This document shows, one piece after another, positions 43,501 through 51,962 of a stretch of 64,000 bases of DNA. The stretch is from Caproiciproducens sp. NJN-50. Lineage in GTDB: Bacteria; Bacillota; Clostridia; Oscillospirales; Acutalibacteraceae. The stretch spans positions 868,001 to 932,000 of the forward strand of contig NZ_CP035283.1 of assembly GCF_004103755.1 (NCBI RefSeq). Direction: 5' to 3'. The notes under the pieces were generated by a model. The model saw only the letters and a program-made list of their open reading frames with translations. It did no database searches and was not told the DNA's origin. Within the stretch, counting starts at the first letter, position 1, and each line of letters starts with the position of its first letter. A program made the position numbers and the translations under genes.

Positions 43501-43655
43501 ATCAGGTGGACGGAAAAGGAAACGGCGCCGCGTACATCATGTTCGATGTATACGACGGAAAAAACAATCTGCTGACTCATGCGTCGGTTCGGATCGACGT
43601 AAAACCGGGAGTCAGGCCCGGGGGCAATCCCGCAAGGCAGTACGGAGTTTATTGA
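40488..43655 (+). CDS. Ig-like (Big_2) surface protein, probably 5'-truncated
   Basis: A frame of 1055 codons from a GTG without a ribosome binding site. No signal peptide is present, and the first 25 or so residues (MKLEFGCQTFTLTVVRKKQG) look unrelated to what follows, so the true 5' end seems lost at the island junction near 40560. The rest comprises Ig-like domains (FTEQPENADVRSGATAVFAV; GPKVTDFTVQQPQNYQYTGKEV), four tandem Big_2 domains (41808-42829), a Ser/Pro linker, a domain PVIYNLKLLDQNGVPISGFSG...YAIAG, and a last Ig-like domain. There is no LPXTG or S-layer anchor at the C terminus. Intact relatives would be cell-surface adhesins or scaffold proteins. Confidence 0.75.
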   Translation: MKLEFGCQTFTLTVVRKKQGNTYKIRCCKPVDNVLQYSSYSDELNGYTNPDADSGSPVFTEQPENADVRSGATAVFAVSVKPGDGQDVSYQWQSCSGSGWKDISGAEDSSYSVPVASDTQDGDSYRCCVTQMVNNQFFSIVSQSASIRVGKGATGLDLDPVGAATVFDDVTLKAAVTEEFSGADEITPSGTVTFTAVNDLTGDSETIGRKDLEADWTASLNWKPDSAGSYHITASYGGDSHLEECSGSLESVAVGPKVTDFTVQQPQNYQYTGKEVKPDDFGVYDDAASTTKPLKKDTDYILSYSDDCTDAGTVKITVTGVGNYEGSSGSTEFAIVPIELRLDLSADIRGNSDGGKNLLLKAKAANAVDAPKGTVAFQRGDTVIAENIPLKDGTASYQWDDVPNGSYDLSAVYLPSDQDNYSFEETDGSKTTATVEIPADGVKLNRSALTLKAGGAAAALTAEVSPPGSDQTVSWSSNDPGIADVDDDGVVTPVAVGKAKITVTTEDGGFTDICSVTVQEEDVAATGVRLNRSSLTLKAGGAPAALTAAISPSDATDQNVSWSSDAPDIADVDDNGLVTPVAAGKAEITVTTEDGGFTDACSVTVQDGDIPVTGVKLDRSVMTLKAGGDTETLTATVSPFNAANPDVNWSSDDPGVADVDDDGVVTPVAAGKAKITVTTDDGSLTDTCDVTVRDGTWVTGVKLSPSLLTLTAGGAAARLTAAVSPSDAANQNVIWSSDHPNIASVKDGTVTPKSAGSAVITVTTEDGGYADTCQVTVEKSLDHSDDSGHSSSGSHSSSTSSSNPAPAPAAPSDLTDAGTNAAADLTGATMPAGVSRVTFSAEREPVDGGTGQGSDSQGENLFKIVESDSNLDVIGDPVIYNLKLLDQNGVPISGFSGKVTVRIPLPEGLRGTPHVYRYEESTGTFTDMNTAVENGFLVFETDHFSSYAIAGVGDSVTLDTTSYQMAVGGRYQIGVRLTGSKAASVKFHSTDDRIASVSKLANGNYQVDGKGNGAAYIMFDVYDGKNNLLTHASVRIDVKPGVRPGGNPARQYGVY
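41808..42829 (+). repeat. Four tandem Big_2 repeats of 258-261 bp
   Basis: Repeat units begin at 41808, 42066, 42327 and 42585. Each codes for a GVKLNRSxLTLKAGG...WSSDxPxIADVDDxGVVTPVAAGKAxITVTTEDGG unit of 86-87 residues. The DNA copies are alike enough for recombination, so the number of units may vary between strains. Confidence 0.9.
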
Positions 43656-43710
43656 CAGAAAAAATCAAGGCTGGACCGTTTCGCGGCGGTCCGGCCTTGA
43701 TTTTTTCTGT
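43655..43710 (+). terminator. Long terminator after the Ig-like gene
   Basis: ACAGAAAAAATCAAGGC plus GGACCG pairs with CGGTCC plus GCCTTGATTTTTTCTGT, giving a stem of more than 20 bp with a T-rich right arm. Confidence 0.9.
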
Positions 43711-43975
43711 AATTGTTTTGCCGGCCGGTTAAAGATCCAGCGCCGGCCGGCTGCGTCGCTGTAAAAGAAAAAGCCGGATTGGTTCGCAGTGTTTTATAGG
43801 ACTCTGCGATCTGAAACAGAAGAGAAAAACCGATTTCCCGCTTTGACGGAATTTCTCTTTTCCCCCGGCGGCCGGGATCCAATAAGTGCTTCTTGGCGAC
43901 GCCGGTCTGCTTTATTGTGACGAAATTCAAGCTATTCCACAAATTTCTGCAAGAATTTTAGGTGAATCAGATCAA

Positions 43976-44052
43976 TTGACAGACATTGAGACGTGTGTTA
44001 TAGTAAATCCGATATAAATTTTATATTTAGTTTTTATATTCCATATATGGAA
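43976..44052 (+). promoter_or_regulatory. Promoter and palindromic operator of the IclR gene cluster
   Basis: TTGACA (43976-43981), a 17-bp spacer, TATAGT (43999-44004). Downstream of the start site lies the perfect 14-bp palindrome TTCCATATATGGAA (44039-44052), 14 bp before the iclR ATG. Its size and TTCCA/TGGAA arms are like known IclR-family boxes. Control of the whole cluster by this site is inferred. The 356 bp between the terminator and the IclR gene contain nothing else I recognise. Confidence 0.8.
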
Positions 44053-44066
44053 CGAGGCGAAAAACA

Positions 44067-44852
44067 ATGCTGACTGAGCAGCAGCAAGAATTTCAAAAAA
44101 AGCTCTCTTCTTACAGTTCTCTCAAGGTTCTGCAGACCCTGCTCGCGCTTTCCAGTTCAAATAATTATATGGGGATCAGCGAGCTGACTGAGATCACCGG
44201 TCTCAGTGCAAGCACGATGCACAGAATACTCCAGGAGCTTTTGGAGTGCGGCTTCGTGGCCAAGGACGAACAGCAGAAAAAATATCGCATCGGTTTTGAA
44301 GCGATGGTTCTGGCGGAGCACATGGAGGCCGCCAATTACCTGTTGGAGGCATCCAAGGAGGAGATGCGGCGCCTGAACGAACTGACTCAGGAGACGATCA
44401 ATCTAATTGCGCTGGACGGTTTTCAGGGAATTTATATCGGGAAGCTGGAAGCTAGAAACCAAATCGCGATGCGTTCCAAAGTCGGGTGGAAAATCCCCCT
44501 TTACTGCACAAGCGGGGGAAAACTTCTCCTTGCTTATCAGAGCGAAGCATGGCTGGAGGATTATTTGGATGCCACGCCTCTGCAGAAACATACCGAATAC
44601 ACGATCACTGACCGGGAAGCCCTGAAGAGGGAACTCAAAAAGGTCCGGCAGGAAAACTTCTCGGTGGATAATCAGGAACATAATTCGGACGTTATCTGCG
44701 TTGCCGCGCCGATTTTTTCCAGAAATCATGAAATTACCGCCACAATTGGCGTTGCGGCCCCGAACTACCGCTTTTCCCTGCAAAAAGCCATCTCCTATAA
44801 GGATGAGATCATTGCAGCGGGAAAAGCGGTGACCGAGCTGCTTGTAAGATAA
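44067..44852 (+). CDS. IclR family transcriptional regulator
   Basis: A 261-aa regulator. N-terminal winged HTH (SSLKVLQTLLALSSSNNYMGISELTEITGLSASTMHRILQELLECGFV) and a C-terminal IclR ligand-binding domain with INLIALDGFQGIYIGKLEARN, IPLYCTSGGKLLLAY and ICVAAPIFSRNHEITATIGVAAP. It is the first gene of a catabolic cluster for a hydroxy or sugar acid and most likely controls it in response to the substrate or an intermediate. The candidate operator is just upstream. The dehydratase gene starts 76 bp after its stop. Confidence 0.94.
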   Translation: MLTEQQQEFQKKLSSYSSLKVLQTLLALSSSNNYMGISELTEITGLSASTMHRILQELLECGFVAKDEQQKKYRIGFEAMVLAEHMEAANYLLEASKEEMRRLNELTQETINLIALDGFQGIYIGKLEARNQIAMRSKVGWKIPLYCTSGGKLLLAYQSEAWLEDYLDATPLQKHTEYTITDREALKRELKKVRQENFSVDNQEHNSDVICVAAPIFSRNHEITATIGVAAPNYRFSLQKAISYKDEIIAAGKAVTELLVR

Positions 44853-44928
44853 TGTGCCGCGTCCATGACAGGCCGCCTATCTGTTTTGTTATAAACTGAA
44901 TTTGAATAATTGGAGGAAAGGAACGAAT

Positions 44929-46608
44929 ATGAATCTGGATTACAAAGACCCTAAATACCGCAGTTCGCATGTGGTCAACGGCATCAGCATGGCCGGCCCG
45001 CGGGCGCATCTGCGGGGGATGGGGCTTCTCAACGAGGAGCTTTCCAAACCGTTTATCGGCGTCATTAACACTTACAATGAGATGCATCCGGGGCATGTCC
45101 ACCTCAACCGCATCGGCGAGTTCGTAAAGGCGGGCGTGCGTTCCGCCGGAGGGGTCCCGTTTGAAGTCAACACGATCTCCATCTGCGACGGATTCGCGCA
45201 GGGGCATGTTGGCATGTGCAGCGTTCTTCCCAGCAGGGAAGTCATTGCCGATTCGATTGAGGTTTATGCGAACGCCCATCAGCTGGACGGCCTGGTGCTG
45301 ATCGGCGGATGCGACAAAATCGTTCCCGCCATGCTGATGGCGGCCCTTCGAATCAATATTCCAGCGATTATCGTAACGGGCGGGCCGATGCTCCCTGCCG
45401 AATACAAAGGGAAAAGTTACGCCACCTACGAGCTGAAGGAAATGACCGGGCAGCTGATGCGCGGCGAGATCTCCAAGGAAGAGTACGAGTACATGGAGGG
45501 CCTGATGTCGCCGGTTCCCGGTTCCTGTGCGATGATGGGGACCGCGAACAGCATGTCGATCGTCGCGGAGGCCATGGGTCTCACCATGCCGGGTTGTGCC
45601 TGCGCTCACGCCGTGACGGGAAAAAAGAACCGGATCGCGAAGCAGAGCGGTTATGAGATCGTCCGGCTGGTTGAAAACAATATCTGCCCGCGCGACATCG
45701 TCACGCAGAAGATGCTGGACCTTGCCGTGACGGTTGCGATGAGCGTCGGCGGCTCCACGAACCTGAGCCTTCATATGCCGGCAATCGCGCGGGAAGCGCA
45801 TCTGCATATGACGCTGGAGGACATTGAACGGATCTCCTCGTCGACCCCGTACCTTGCCAAAATCAAACCGTCCGGCAGCCATACATTGCTGGACCTGGAC
45901 CGCGCGGGCGGAGCCGGCGGCGTGATGCGCGAGCTGGAACCGCTTTTGGATCTGGACCAGATGACGGTGAACGGAAAGACGCACCGCGAAAACGTCTCGC
46001 AGGTGATGGAACGGGATAACGGCGTCATTCATACCATCGAAAACGCTTACAGCAAACAGAGCTCTCTTGCCGTTCTCCACGGAAATCTCGCTCCGGACGG
46101 CTGCGTCGTCAAGCAGACGGCCGTCAGCCCCAAGATGCGCAGGCACACCGGGCCGGCGCGCTGCTTTGAATCGGAGGAGGCCGCGGTGAAAGCGATCTAT
46201 GGGCAAAAGATCAGTCACGGGGACGTCATCGTTCTCCGCAACGAAGGGCCTCAGGGAGGACCTGGAATGCGCGAGATGCTGACCGCTACGGCCGCTCTGG
46301 TCGGCATGGGCTATTCCGAGTCGGTCGCCCTCGTGACGGACGGGCGTTTTTCCGGGGCGACGCGCGGGCCGTGCATCGGTCATGTTTCGCCCGAAGCTTC
46401 CCGCAGGGGGCCGATCGCGGCCGTGCGGGACGGAGACATCGTCGAGATCGATATCGATGCCCGGACCATTCACGTGAAGCTGAGCAAGGAAGAAATCGCG
46501 CAGAGGCTGGCACAGCTTCCGCCGTATACGCCAAAGGTCACCGAGGGATATCTTGCGCGCTATTCCCGCGAAGTTTCCTCCGCCAACGAGGGAGCGGTCC
46601 TAAAATAA
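44929..46608 (+). CDS. IlvD/Edd family dehydratase (sugar-acid type)
   Basis: 559 aa from the ATG at 44929 with GGAGGAAAGGAACG upstream. The iron-sulfur cluster cysteines are in SICDGFAQGH, LIGGCDKIVP and PVPGSCAMMGTANSMS, and the C-terminal signature is VALVTDGRFSGATRGPCIGHVSPEA. The family includes dihydroxy-acid dehydratase and sugar-acid dehydratases such as those for gluconate, arabonate and xylonate. Here the neighbours (DapA-family aldolase, tripartite carboxylate transporter, IclR regulator, no ilv genes) favour a catabolic sugar-acid dehydratase making a 2-keto-3-deoxy acid. The exact substrate is not visible. Confidence 0.9.
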   Translation: MNLDYKDPKYRSSHVVNGISMAGPRAHLRGMGLLNEELSKPFIGVINTYNEMHPGHVHLNRIGEFVKAGVRSAGGVPFEVNTISICDGFAQGHVGMCSVLPSREVIADSIEVYANAHQLDGLVLIGGCDKIVPAMLMAALRINIPAIIVTGGPMLPAEYKGKSYATYELKEMTGQLMRGEISKEEYEYMEGLMSPVPGSCAMMGTANSMSIVAEAMGLTMPGCACAHAVTGKKNRIAKQSGYEIVRLVENNICPRDIVTQKMLDLAVTVAMSVGGSTNLSLHMPAIAREAHLHMTLEDIERISSSTPYLAKIKPSGSHTLLDLDRAGGAGGVMRELEPLLDLDQMTVNGKTHRENVSQVMERDNGVIHTIENAYSKQSSLAVLHGNLAPDGCVVKQTAVSPKMRRHTGPARCFESEEAAVKAIYGQKISHGDVIVLRNEGPQGGPGMREMLTATAALVGMGYSESVALVTDGRFSGATRGPCIGHVSPEASRRGPIAAVRDGDIVEIDIDARTIHVKLSKEEIAQRLAQLPPYTPKVTEGYLARYSREVSSANEGAVLK

Positions 46609-46638
46609 TCTGCCGGATCAATTGAAGGAGGAAATACA

Positions 46639-47538
46639 TTGGCAAAATCCGTTACCATGAGGGGAATCACCGCGCCGGTTCTGACGCCGTTTCATCAGGA
46701 CGGCACCGTCAACTACGAGGAGTACAAAAGGCTGAACCGCTATATCACGGAAAACGGGGTCGGCGGCGTCTTTGTCTGCGGCACGACGGGGGAATTCGTC
46801 AATCTCACGATTCAGGAGCGCAAGCTCCTGCTGTCCGCCGCGATGGAAAGTGTGAAGCCGGGGACCAATGTCCTGTTCAACACGACGGCGATGAATCTGG
46901 AGGATACGAAGGAACTTCTGGACTGGTCGAAAAAATGCGGGGCGGACGCGGTTTCCTTCACAGCTCCCTATTACCATAAATATGACCAGAAAGCGCTGAT
47001 CTCCTATTTCCAGAAGACCGCGCAGCTGGCGGGGGAGCAGACCGTTTACTTATATAATATGGTCGGCATGACGCACAACGCGATCACCCCGGCGGTGCTG
47101 AAGGCGGTTGTGGAAAACTGCCCCAATGTCAGAGGAATCAAGGACAGCAGCATGGATTTTATGGTTCTGCTCAATTATCAATGCGTGATCGAGGACGATT
47201 CCTTTGAGATCATCACCGGGAACGATGCGCAGGTGCTGACCGCCCTGCAGGCGGGCGCGGCCGGCGGCGTGATTGCCGCGGCAAGCGTGTTCCCTGCGCT
47301 GTGCGCCGAGATCTGGGACAAGTTCCGGAAAGGGGATCTGGAGGGTTCGCGCGAGGCGCAGACAAAGGTCCTGAAACTGAGGGAACTTTTCCGCGCCGTC
47401 ATGCCGGTCATGTCCCATAAAAGGGCGCTGGAGCTTCAGGGCTTCCAAATGGGCCCCGCCCGTTTTCCGTTCCGGGATCTGACCGAGGAGGAGAACAAGA
47501 AGGTCGAGATGACGATACGCGACCTGGGCCTGCTTTAA
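46639..47538 (+). CDS. DapA/KDG-aldolase family lyase
   Basis: 299 aa from a TTG preceded by AGGAGGAAA. It has the TIM-barrel of the dihydrodipicolinate synthase/N-acetylneuraminate lyase family: GITAPVLTPFHQDGTVNYEEY, VCGTTGEFVNLTIQER, the Tyr in VYLYNMVGM and the Schiff-base Lys in VRGIKDSSMDF, then ITGNDAQVLTALQAGAAGGV. Next to the IlvD/Edd dehydratase it is best read as a 2-keto-3-deoxy-sugar-acid aldolase or dehydratase that splits or rearranges the dehydratase product. It is co-transcribed with the dehydratase, 30 bp apart. Confidence 0.92.
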   Translation: MAKSVTMRGITAPVLTPFHQDGTVNYEEYKRLNRYITENGVGGVFVCGTTGEFVNLTIQERKLLLSAAMESVKPGTNVLFNTTAMNLEDTKELLDWSKKCGADAVSFTAPYYHKYDQKALISYFQKTAQLAGEQTVYLYNMVGMTHNAITPAVLKAVVENCPNVRGIKDSSMDFMVLLNYQCVIEDDSFEIITGNDAQVLTALQAGAAGGVIAAASVFPALCAEIWDKFRKGDLEGSREAQTKVLKLRELFRAVMPVMSHKRALELQGFQMGPARFPFRDLTEEENKKVEMTIRDLGLL

Positions 47539-47670
47539 GGCCGGATCGCTGCAGGGAGCCTGAACCGCCAGATCCGGGATGGCTTGGAATGAGCAGGGCA
47601 GGCGGGTTACGGGCTTTACTGCAGAGCGCTTATTCGGAGGTCTTTGGGAAGCATCTCCAATCAACCGTTT

Positions 47671-47692
47671 TTATGCCGTTGGAATGGCATAA
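47671..47692 (+). repeat. Perfect inverted repeat upstream of tctC
   Basis: TTATGCC (47671-47677) and GGCATAA (47686-47692) around 8 bases, 30 bp before the tctC ATG. A second stem, CCGGATC/GATCCGG, lies at 47541-47577. Neither has a T tract. They may balance expression of the enzyme and transporter parts, or one may be an operator. Confidence 0.45.
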
Positions 47693-47722
47693 CATAAACA
47701 ACTTTAGGAGGAAGAGTTATCT

Positions 47723-48733
47723 ATGAAAAAACTGTTATCACTGCTTTTGTGTGCAGGACTGTTGCTCACAACAGCCGCATGTTCCAATTCAGCCTCGTCC
47801 GGTTCATCAGCGCCGTCGGCGGGATCTTCCGCAGCCGGGGCGGCATCGGCCCAGAAACCCGCGAATTTCCCCAAAAAGCCGATTACCTTTATCGTTCCGT
47901 GGTCGGCGGGCGGAACTTCCGACGGACAGATCCGCGCGCTTTCCAGCCTGGGACAGAAGTATTTCGGCGTTGCCTGCACGGTTGTAAACCGTGACGGGGC
48001 GGGCGGGACGATTGCCACGACCGAGTTTGTCAACACAAAGGCCGACGGCTACACCCTCTGCCTGGAAGCCTGCGGCGTATTCACCACCCAGCCGTTTATC
48101 AAGGACGATATCAAGTACAGCATGGACGACTTCAAACCCGTGATCGGCACAACCGTCGAACCTATCATCATGGTGGCCAGCAAATCCTCCGGGATCAAAT
48201 CCCTTGACGACCTGAAGAAAAAGGGGGGCACCATCAGCTACGGTTTCTCCGGCGCGGGCAGCCTGCCCCAGCTTTCCCAGCAGAGGTTCTTTGAAATGGC
48301 CGGCCTCAAGTCAAGCGCGGTTCCCTTTGACGGAGGCGCTCCGACCATCACGGCTCTGCTTGGCGCGCATATCGACGTCGCAGCGGCACATCCGGGCGAA
48401 ATCGCTCAGTACCTCGCGTCCGGCGACGTTGTCCCGCTCGGCATTTTCTCTCCGGAGCGCGACTCCAGAGAAGCTCTGAAGAATATCCCGACGTTTAAGG
48501 AACAGGGTTACGATATCGACATGAGCGTCTGGAAATTCCTGATGGTTCCGAAAGACACGCCCGACGACATTGCAAATTATCTGACCGATACCCTGGCTCA
48601 GATGGAAAAGGATCCCGAGTTTACAAAGTACTGCGAGAACAATACCCTTGCCATTTCCGGGTACAAGCCGGATGAGATCGTGACAAAGATTAAGGATGAG
48701 GCGGCCGTCAACAAGGAACTGCTGAAAAAGTAA
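47723..48733 (+). CDS. tctC: Tripartite tricarboxylate transporter substrate-binding lipoprotein (TctC)
   Basis: 336 aa with a lipoprotein signal peptide (LLSLLLCAGLLLTTAACSNS, Cys at residue 21) and a Ser/Ala-rich linker. The TctC/Bug core follows: ITFIVPWSAGGTSDGQIRAL, VVNRDGAGGTIATTEFVNTKADGYTL, GTTVEPIIMVASKSSGIKSLDDLK, and YGFSGAGSLPQLSQQRFFEMAGL. It captures a carboxylate outside the membrane for the TctAB channel encoded next. AGGAGGAAGAG precedes the ATG. Together with the upstream enzymes it suggests uptake of the acid that is degraded. Confidence 0.95.
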   Translation: MKKLLSLLLCAGLLLTTAACSNSASSGSSAPSAGSSAAGAASAQKPANFPKKPITFIVPWSAGGTSDGQIRALSSLGQKYFGVACTVVNRDGAGGTIATTEFVNTKADGYTLCLEACGVFTTQPFIKDDIKYSMDDFKPVIGTTVEPIIMVASKSSGIKSLDDLKKKGGTISYGFSGAGSLPQLSQQRFFEMAGLKSSAVPFDGGAPTITALLGAHIDVAAAHPGEIAQYLASGDVVPLGIFSPERDSREALKNIPTFKEQGYDIDMSVWKFLMVPKDTPDDIANYLTDTLAQMEKDPEFTKYCENNTLAISGYKPDEIVTKIKDEAAVNKELLKK

Positions 48734-48861
48734 GCCGGTCGGGCGGAACCGTTTCCCCCACGGCGGGACTCGGTTCCAATTGCCCGGGTGAGCCGGATGG
48801 AAAACGGCGGAACGGTTCGTCCTGACGGCGAAACGGATCATGATGAAAGGAGTAATGGCCG

Positions 48862-49359
48862 GTGCGGCTTTGCCGCGGGCCATACACAGTCCCAATGAGC
48901 GATTATAAAAAGAATTTGGTTTCTTCTCTGATTTTTTTGGTTCTGGGGATCACCCTGATGATTTTTATCCCGATTACGATTCCTCTGAGCGAGGCCACTG
49001 AGGTAGGCCCCCGGGCGTTTCCGTATTTCATTGCGGCCGCGATGATTTTGCTGAGCGCGGTGCTTTTGATCTCCACTTTGCTCCAGCGCGGAAAACAGGG
49101 TCTGCAGGGGGAAAAACCCGAAGAGAAAGAACCGCAGTACCGGCAGAATGAATTGCGGGCTCTGGCTCTGATCGGAATCACCCTTCTGTACATTTTCCTG
49201 TTTGATAAAATCGGATACTTTCTTTCCACCCTGCTGAGCTCGACGCTGGTCCTGCTGCTGTTCCGGGTGAAAAAGATCTGGTATTATCTGGTCGTTTACG
49301 CCGTGGGCGCGGGGATTTATTTTGCGTTCACCAAACTGCTGTTCGTCACGTTACCCTAG
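48862..49359 (+). CDS. tctB: Tripartite tricarboxylate transporter small membrane subunit (TctB)
   Basis: 165 aa if the GTG at 48862 is used, which has AAAGGAG nine bases upstream. The in-frame ATG at 48895 (MSDYKKNLVSSLIF) aligns better with the usual N terminus but has no ribosome binding site. Four helices: SLIFLVLGITLMIFIPI, GPRAFPYFIAAAMILLSAVLLIS, ELRALALIGITLLYIFLF, and the C-terminal pair. GPRAFPYFIA is the typical TctB loop. It works with TctA in the membrane. Confidence 0.9.
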   Translation: MRLCRGPYTVPMSDYKKNLVSSLIFLVLGITLMIFIPITIPLSEATEVGPRAFPYFIAAAMILLSAVLLISTLLQRGKQGLQGEKPEEKEPQYRQNELRALALIGITLLYIFLFDKIGYFLSTLLSSTLVLLLFRVKKIWYYLVVYAVGAGIYFAFTKLLFVTLP

Positions 49360-49392
49360 CTGGGTGCAGAGGGAGGAATAAGTGAGATTATT

Positions 49393-50874
49393 ATGATTTT
49401 AACTGTACTGTCCAGCTTGTTTACTTGGGAAAATTTTCTTTTTATGAATATCGGCCTTGCCGCCGGTATTATTGTGGGGGCTCTGCCCGGACTTACCGGG
49501 ACAATGTGCATCGCGCTTTTACTGCCGATGACCTACGGGCTCAATTCCATTACCGGAATGATTCTGCTTCTGGGTGTTTACTGCGGAGGCATTTACGGCG
49601 GTTCCATTACAGCGATTCTGATCAATACCCCGGGAACGCCGGCGTCCGCGGCAACGGTGCTGGACGGTTATCCGATGGCGAAAAAAGGCCAGGCGGGCCG
49701 CGCACTAAACCTGGCGCTTTCCGCTTCGGAAGTCGGCGGCCTGTTCAGCGTGGCCGTTTTAATCGTAGCTGCTCCGCAGATCGCGAGAGTCGCGCTGGAC
49801 TTTGGGCCCGCAGAATATTTCGCGCTTGCGCTGTTTGGACTTACCATTATCGCCAGTGTCGGAGGTTCCTTAATCAAGGGACTGATCATGGGCCTTGCCG
49901 GTTTGTTTGTCGCCACCATCGGGATGGACCCGGTCGGAGGAACAAACCGTTTCACATTCAATATCACAGAACTGTCCAGCGGGATCGACATTATTCCGGC
50001 TTTGATCGGTTTGTTCGCGATCACTGAGATCATGTACAAGGCGAGAGACATTTACAAGCCTGTCGGCGACGTCATCGAGATCAAGGGGAAAGAAAAGGTT
50101 TCCTTCAAGGACGTTCTACAATATAAAGCCACTCTCTTGAAATCATCGATTATCGGCACGTTCATCGGCGTCGTTCCCGGCACCGGCGCGGCAATCGCCT
50201 CGTTCCTCAGCTACAATGAAGCCAAGCGTGCCAGCAAGCACCCGGAACTGTTCGGAACGGGCTATGGAGAAGGGGTCGTCGCTTCTGAAGCGGCAAACAA
50301 TGCCGTTACCGGCGGCGCGCTGGTTCCGCTGCTGACTTTGGGGCTTCCCGGTGACACCAACACCGCGGTTCTGCTCGGCGCGCTGACCATGCAGGGGATT
50401 ATCCCCGGCCCGCAGCTTTTCGTGCAGCAGAGACAGTGGGTTTACAGCATCATGTTCGCACTGATTATCGTCAATATTTTCATGTACATTCAGGGCAGAT
50501 TTTTCATTAAGTTCTTTGTAAATGTAACAAAGGTGCCCACACAGGTACTTGTCCCGATTCTGATCACCCTGTGCATCATTGGTTCCTACGCGGTAAACAA
50601 CACGACGTTCGACGCATTGCTGATGATTTTGATCGGGCTGTTCGGATATTACATGAAGAAGCTGGATTTTCCGCTGACTCCGATGGTCATCGCGATTGTT
50701 CTGGGGCCTCTCGCGGAGTCGAATATGCGGCGCGCGCTGATTATTTCGCAGGGAAGCGCTCTGATCTTCTTCCAGAAACCGATCAGCTGCTTCTTCATCC
50801 TTCTCGCGGTCTTTATGCTGTTCTTCCCTTTGATCAAAAAGCAAATGGAGAAAAAGAAAGGCGCGGCGGCATGA
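49393..50874 (+). CDS. tctA: Tripartite tricarboxylate transporter large membrane subunit (TctA)
   Basis: 493 aa with about twelve helices. Family motifs are GLAAGIIVGALPGLTGTMCIALLLPMTYGL, the loop GGSITAILINTPGTPASAATVLDGYPMAKKGQAGRAL, and the second-half repeat GVVPGTGAAIASFLSYNEAKRASKHPELFGTGYGEGVVASEAANNAVTGGALVPLLTLGLPGD. It forms the transport channel. Its TGA overlaps the ATG of the dehydrogenase gene (ATGA), tying transport and metabolism in one operon. Confidence 0.96.
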   Translation: MILTVLSSLFTWENFLFMNIGLAAGIIVGALPGLTGTMCIALLLPMTYGLNSITGMILLLGVYCGGIYGGSITAILINTPGTPASAATVLDGYPMAKKGQAGRALNLALSASEVGGLFSVAVLIVAAPQIARVALDFGPAEYFALALFGLTIIASVGGSLIKGLIMGLAGLFVATIGMDPVGGTNRFTFNITELSSGIDIIPALIGLFAITEIMYKARDIYKPVGDVIEIKGKEKVSFKDVLQYKATLLKSSIIGTFIGVVPGTGAAIASFLSYNEAKRASKHPELFGTGYGEGVVASEAANNAVTGGALVPLLTLGLPGDTNTAVLLGALTMQGIIPGPQLFVQQRQWVYSIMFALIIVNIFMYIQGRFFIKFFVNVTKVPTQVLVPILITLCIIGSYAVNNTTFDALLMILIGLFGYYMKKLDFPLTPMVIAIVLGPLAESNMRRALIISQGSALIFFQKPISCFFILLAVFMLFFPLIKKQMEKKKGAAA

Positions 50875-51962
50875 CAAAAAACAAGGCGATACAAATCAGC
50901 AGCGGGCGTTATTACCAAAGCAGTGGAGCGCTCGCCGTGTTTCCTGAAGAAGTGCGGGCGCACGGCAATTCCGTCCTGATCGTGACAGATCATACGGTAT
51001 ACCCGAAAGTGCGGGACCGTGTGGAACCCGCGCTCCGGAAGGCGGGAATCCGGTTTGAGATTTTCTGGTTCGAGGGTTTTTGCTCCGCCGGCAATTATGA
51101 AGCGGCCGCGCAGGCGGCAAGGCAGATGAAAGCGGCGGTGGTTGCCGGAATCGGCGGAGGCCGTATCATGGATACCGCGAAAATTGCGTCCGATCTGTGC
51201 CAGGTCCGGTCCATCACGATCCCTACTTCGGCTGCGACCTGCGCCTCTACCGCGCTGCTGGCGGTTCACTATACCGACGACGGGCACTTCCTCGGAAATT
51301 ACTGGCCCGCTTATGTTCCATCAACCACGATCGCGGATCTGGACATTATTGTGTCGGACTGCCCCGTGCGCTACAATGCCGCGGGTATTGTCGACGCGAT
51401 GGCGAAATTTCCTGAAATTACCTACAATATGCGCTATACCAAATTTTGGAGCGGAAATCTGTACTCCAGGCTCGCCTGTGCGGGAGCGGGTGAGACCTAC
51501 CGTTTCTTATTAGAAAACGGGCCGCAGGTGCTGGATAAAATGCGGTCGAAAACCTGCGACCAGCAGGTCGAAAATGCCGTGTGTGCGGCTCTTTCCGCCA
51601 CCGGATTGATTTCCTGCCTGGCGAGCGGCGGAAAACAGGCCGCGATCTCGCACTGCCTTTACAGCTTTTTCTGCGACTGCCGGCCGGAATTGGCACGAAG
51701 CTTTCTGCACGGCGAACTCGTTGGGGCTTCACTCCCTTATCAGCTCTTAGTTGACGGGAACGGTGAAAAACAGGCGGCGGAGCTGTCTGCGTTTCTAAAA
51801 AAGATGAATTTACCTGCGTGCCTCGATGATCTTGGATTTGCCTCCGACTCTTCCGGCATGGAGGAATTATATCAATATCTTCAAATGAAAATGCCGATTG
51901 AAAATGCTTCGGAGCTGGAAAAGGTAAAAGCGTTTGAAGAAGTCCTGCTGCATGGATGCTGA
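50871..51962 (+). CDS. Iron-containing alcohol dehydrogenase / glycerol-dehydrogenase-like enzyme
   Basis: 363 aa, starting at the ATG that overlaps the tctA stop. NAD-binding motif VVAGIGGGRIMDTAKIAS near residue 97, SITIPTSAATCASTALLAVHY near 120, and metal ligands Asp in GIVDAMAKFPE, His in AISHCLYSFF and His in SFLHGELVGAS. This is the group of glycerol dehydrogenase and related hydroxyacid dehydrogenases. In this cluster it probably oxidises or reduces a hydroxy acid or aldehyde from sugar-acid breakdown. A short gap with an imperfect inverted repeat (ATGCAGCTTTCTCGCG-like) separates it from the LarA gene. Confidence 0.9.
   Translation: MTKNKAIQISSGRYYQSSGALAVFPEEVRAHGNSVLIVTDHTVYPKVRDRVEPALRKAGIRFEIFWFEGFCSAGNYEAAAQAARQMKAAVVAGIGGGRIMDTAKIASDLCQVRSITIPTSAATCASTALLAVHYTDDGHFLGNYWPAYVPSTTIADLDIIVSDCPVRYNAAGIVDAMAKFPEITYNMRYTKFWSGNLYSRLACAGAGETYRFLLENGPQVLDKMRSKTCDQQVENAVCAALSATGLISCLASGGKQAAISHCLYSFFCDCRPELARSFLHGELVGASLPYQLLVDGNGEKQAAELSAFLKKMNLPACLDDLGFASDSSGMEELYQYLQMKMPIENASELEKVKAFEEVLLHGC

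Noticed and set aside
44809..46473. 554-codon minus-strand frame opposite the IlvD/Edd gene
   Set aside because: Shadow of a gene with intact iron-sulfur cysteine motifs. The translation is Arg/His-rich and matches nothing.
44929..46608. Assignment as ilvD of branched-chain amino acid synthesis
   Set aside because: No ilvBCE or leu genes are nearby, and the context is a regulated uptake and aldolase cluster, so a catabolic sugar-acid dehydratase is the better reading.
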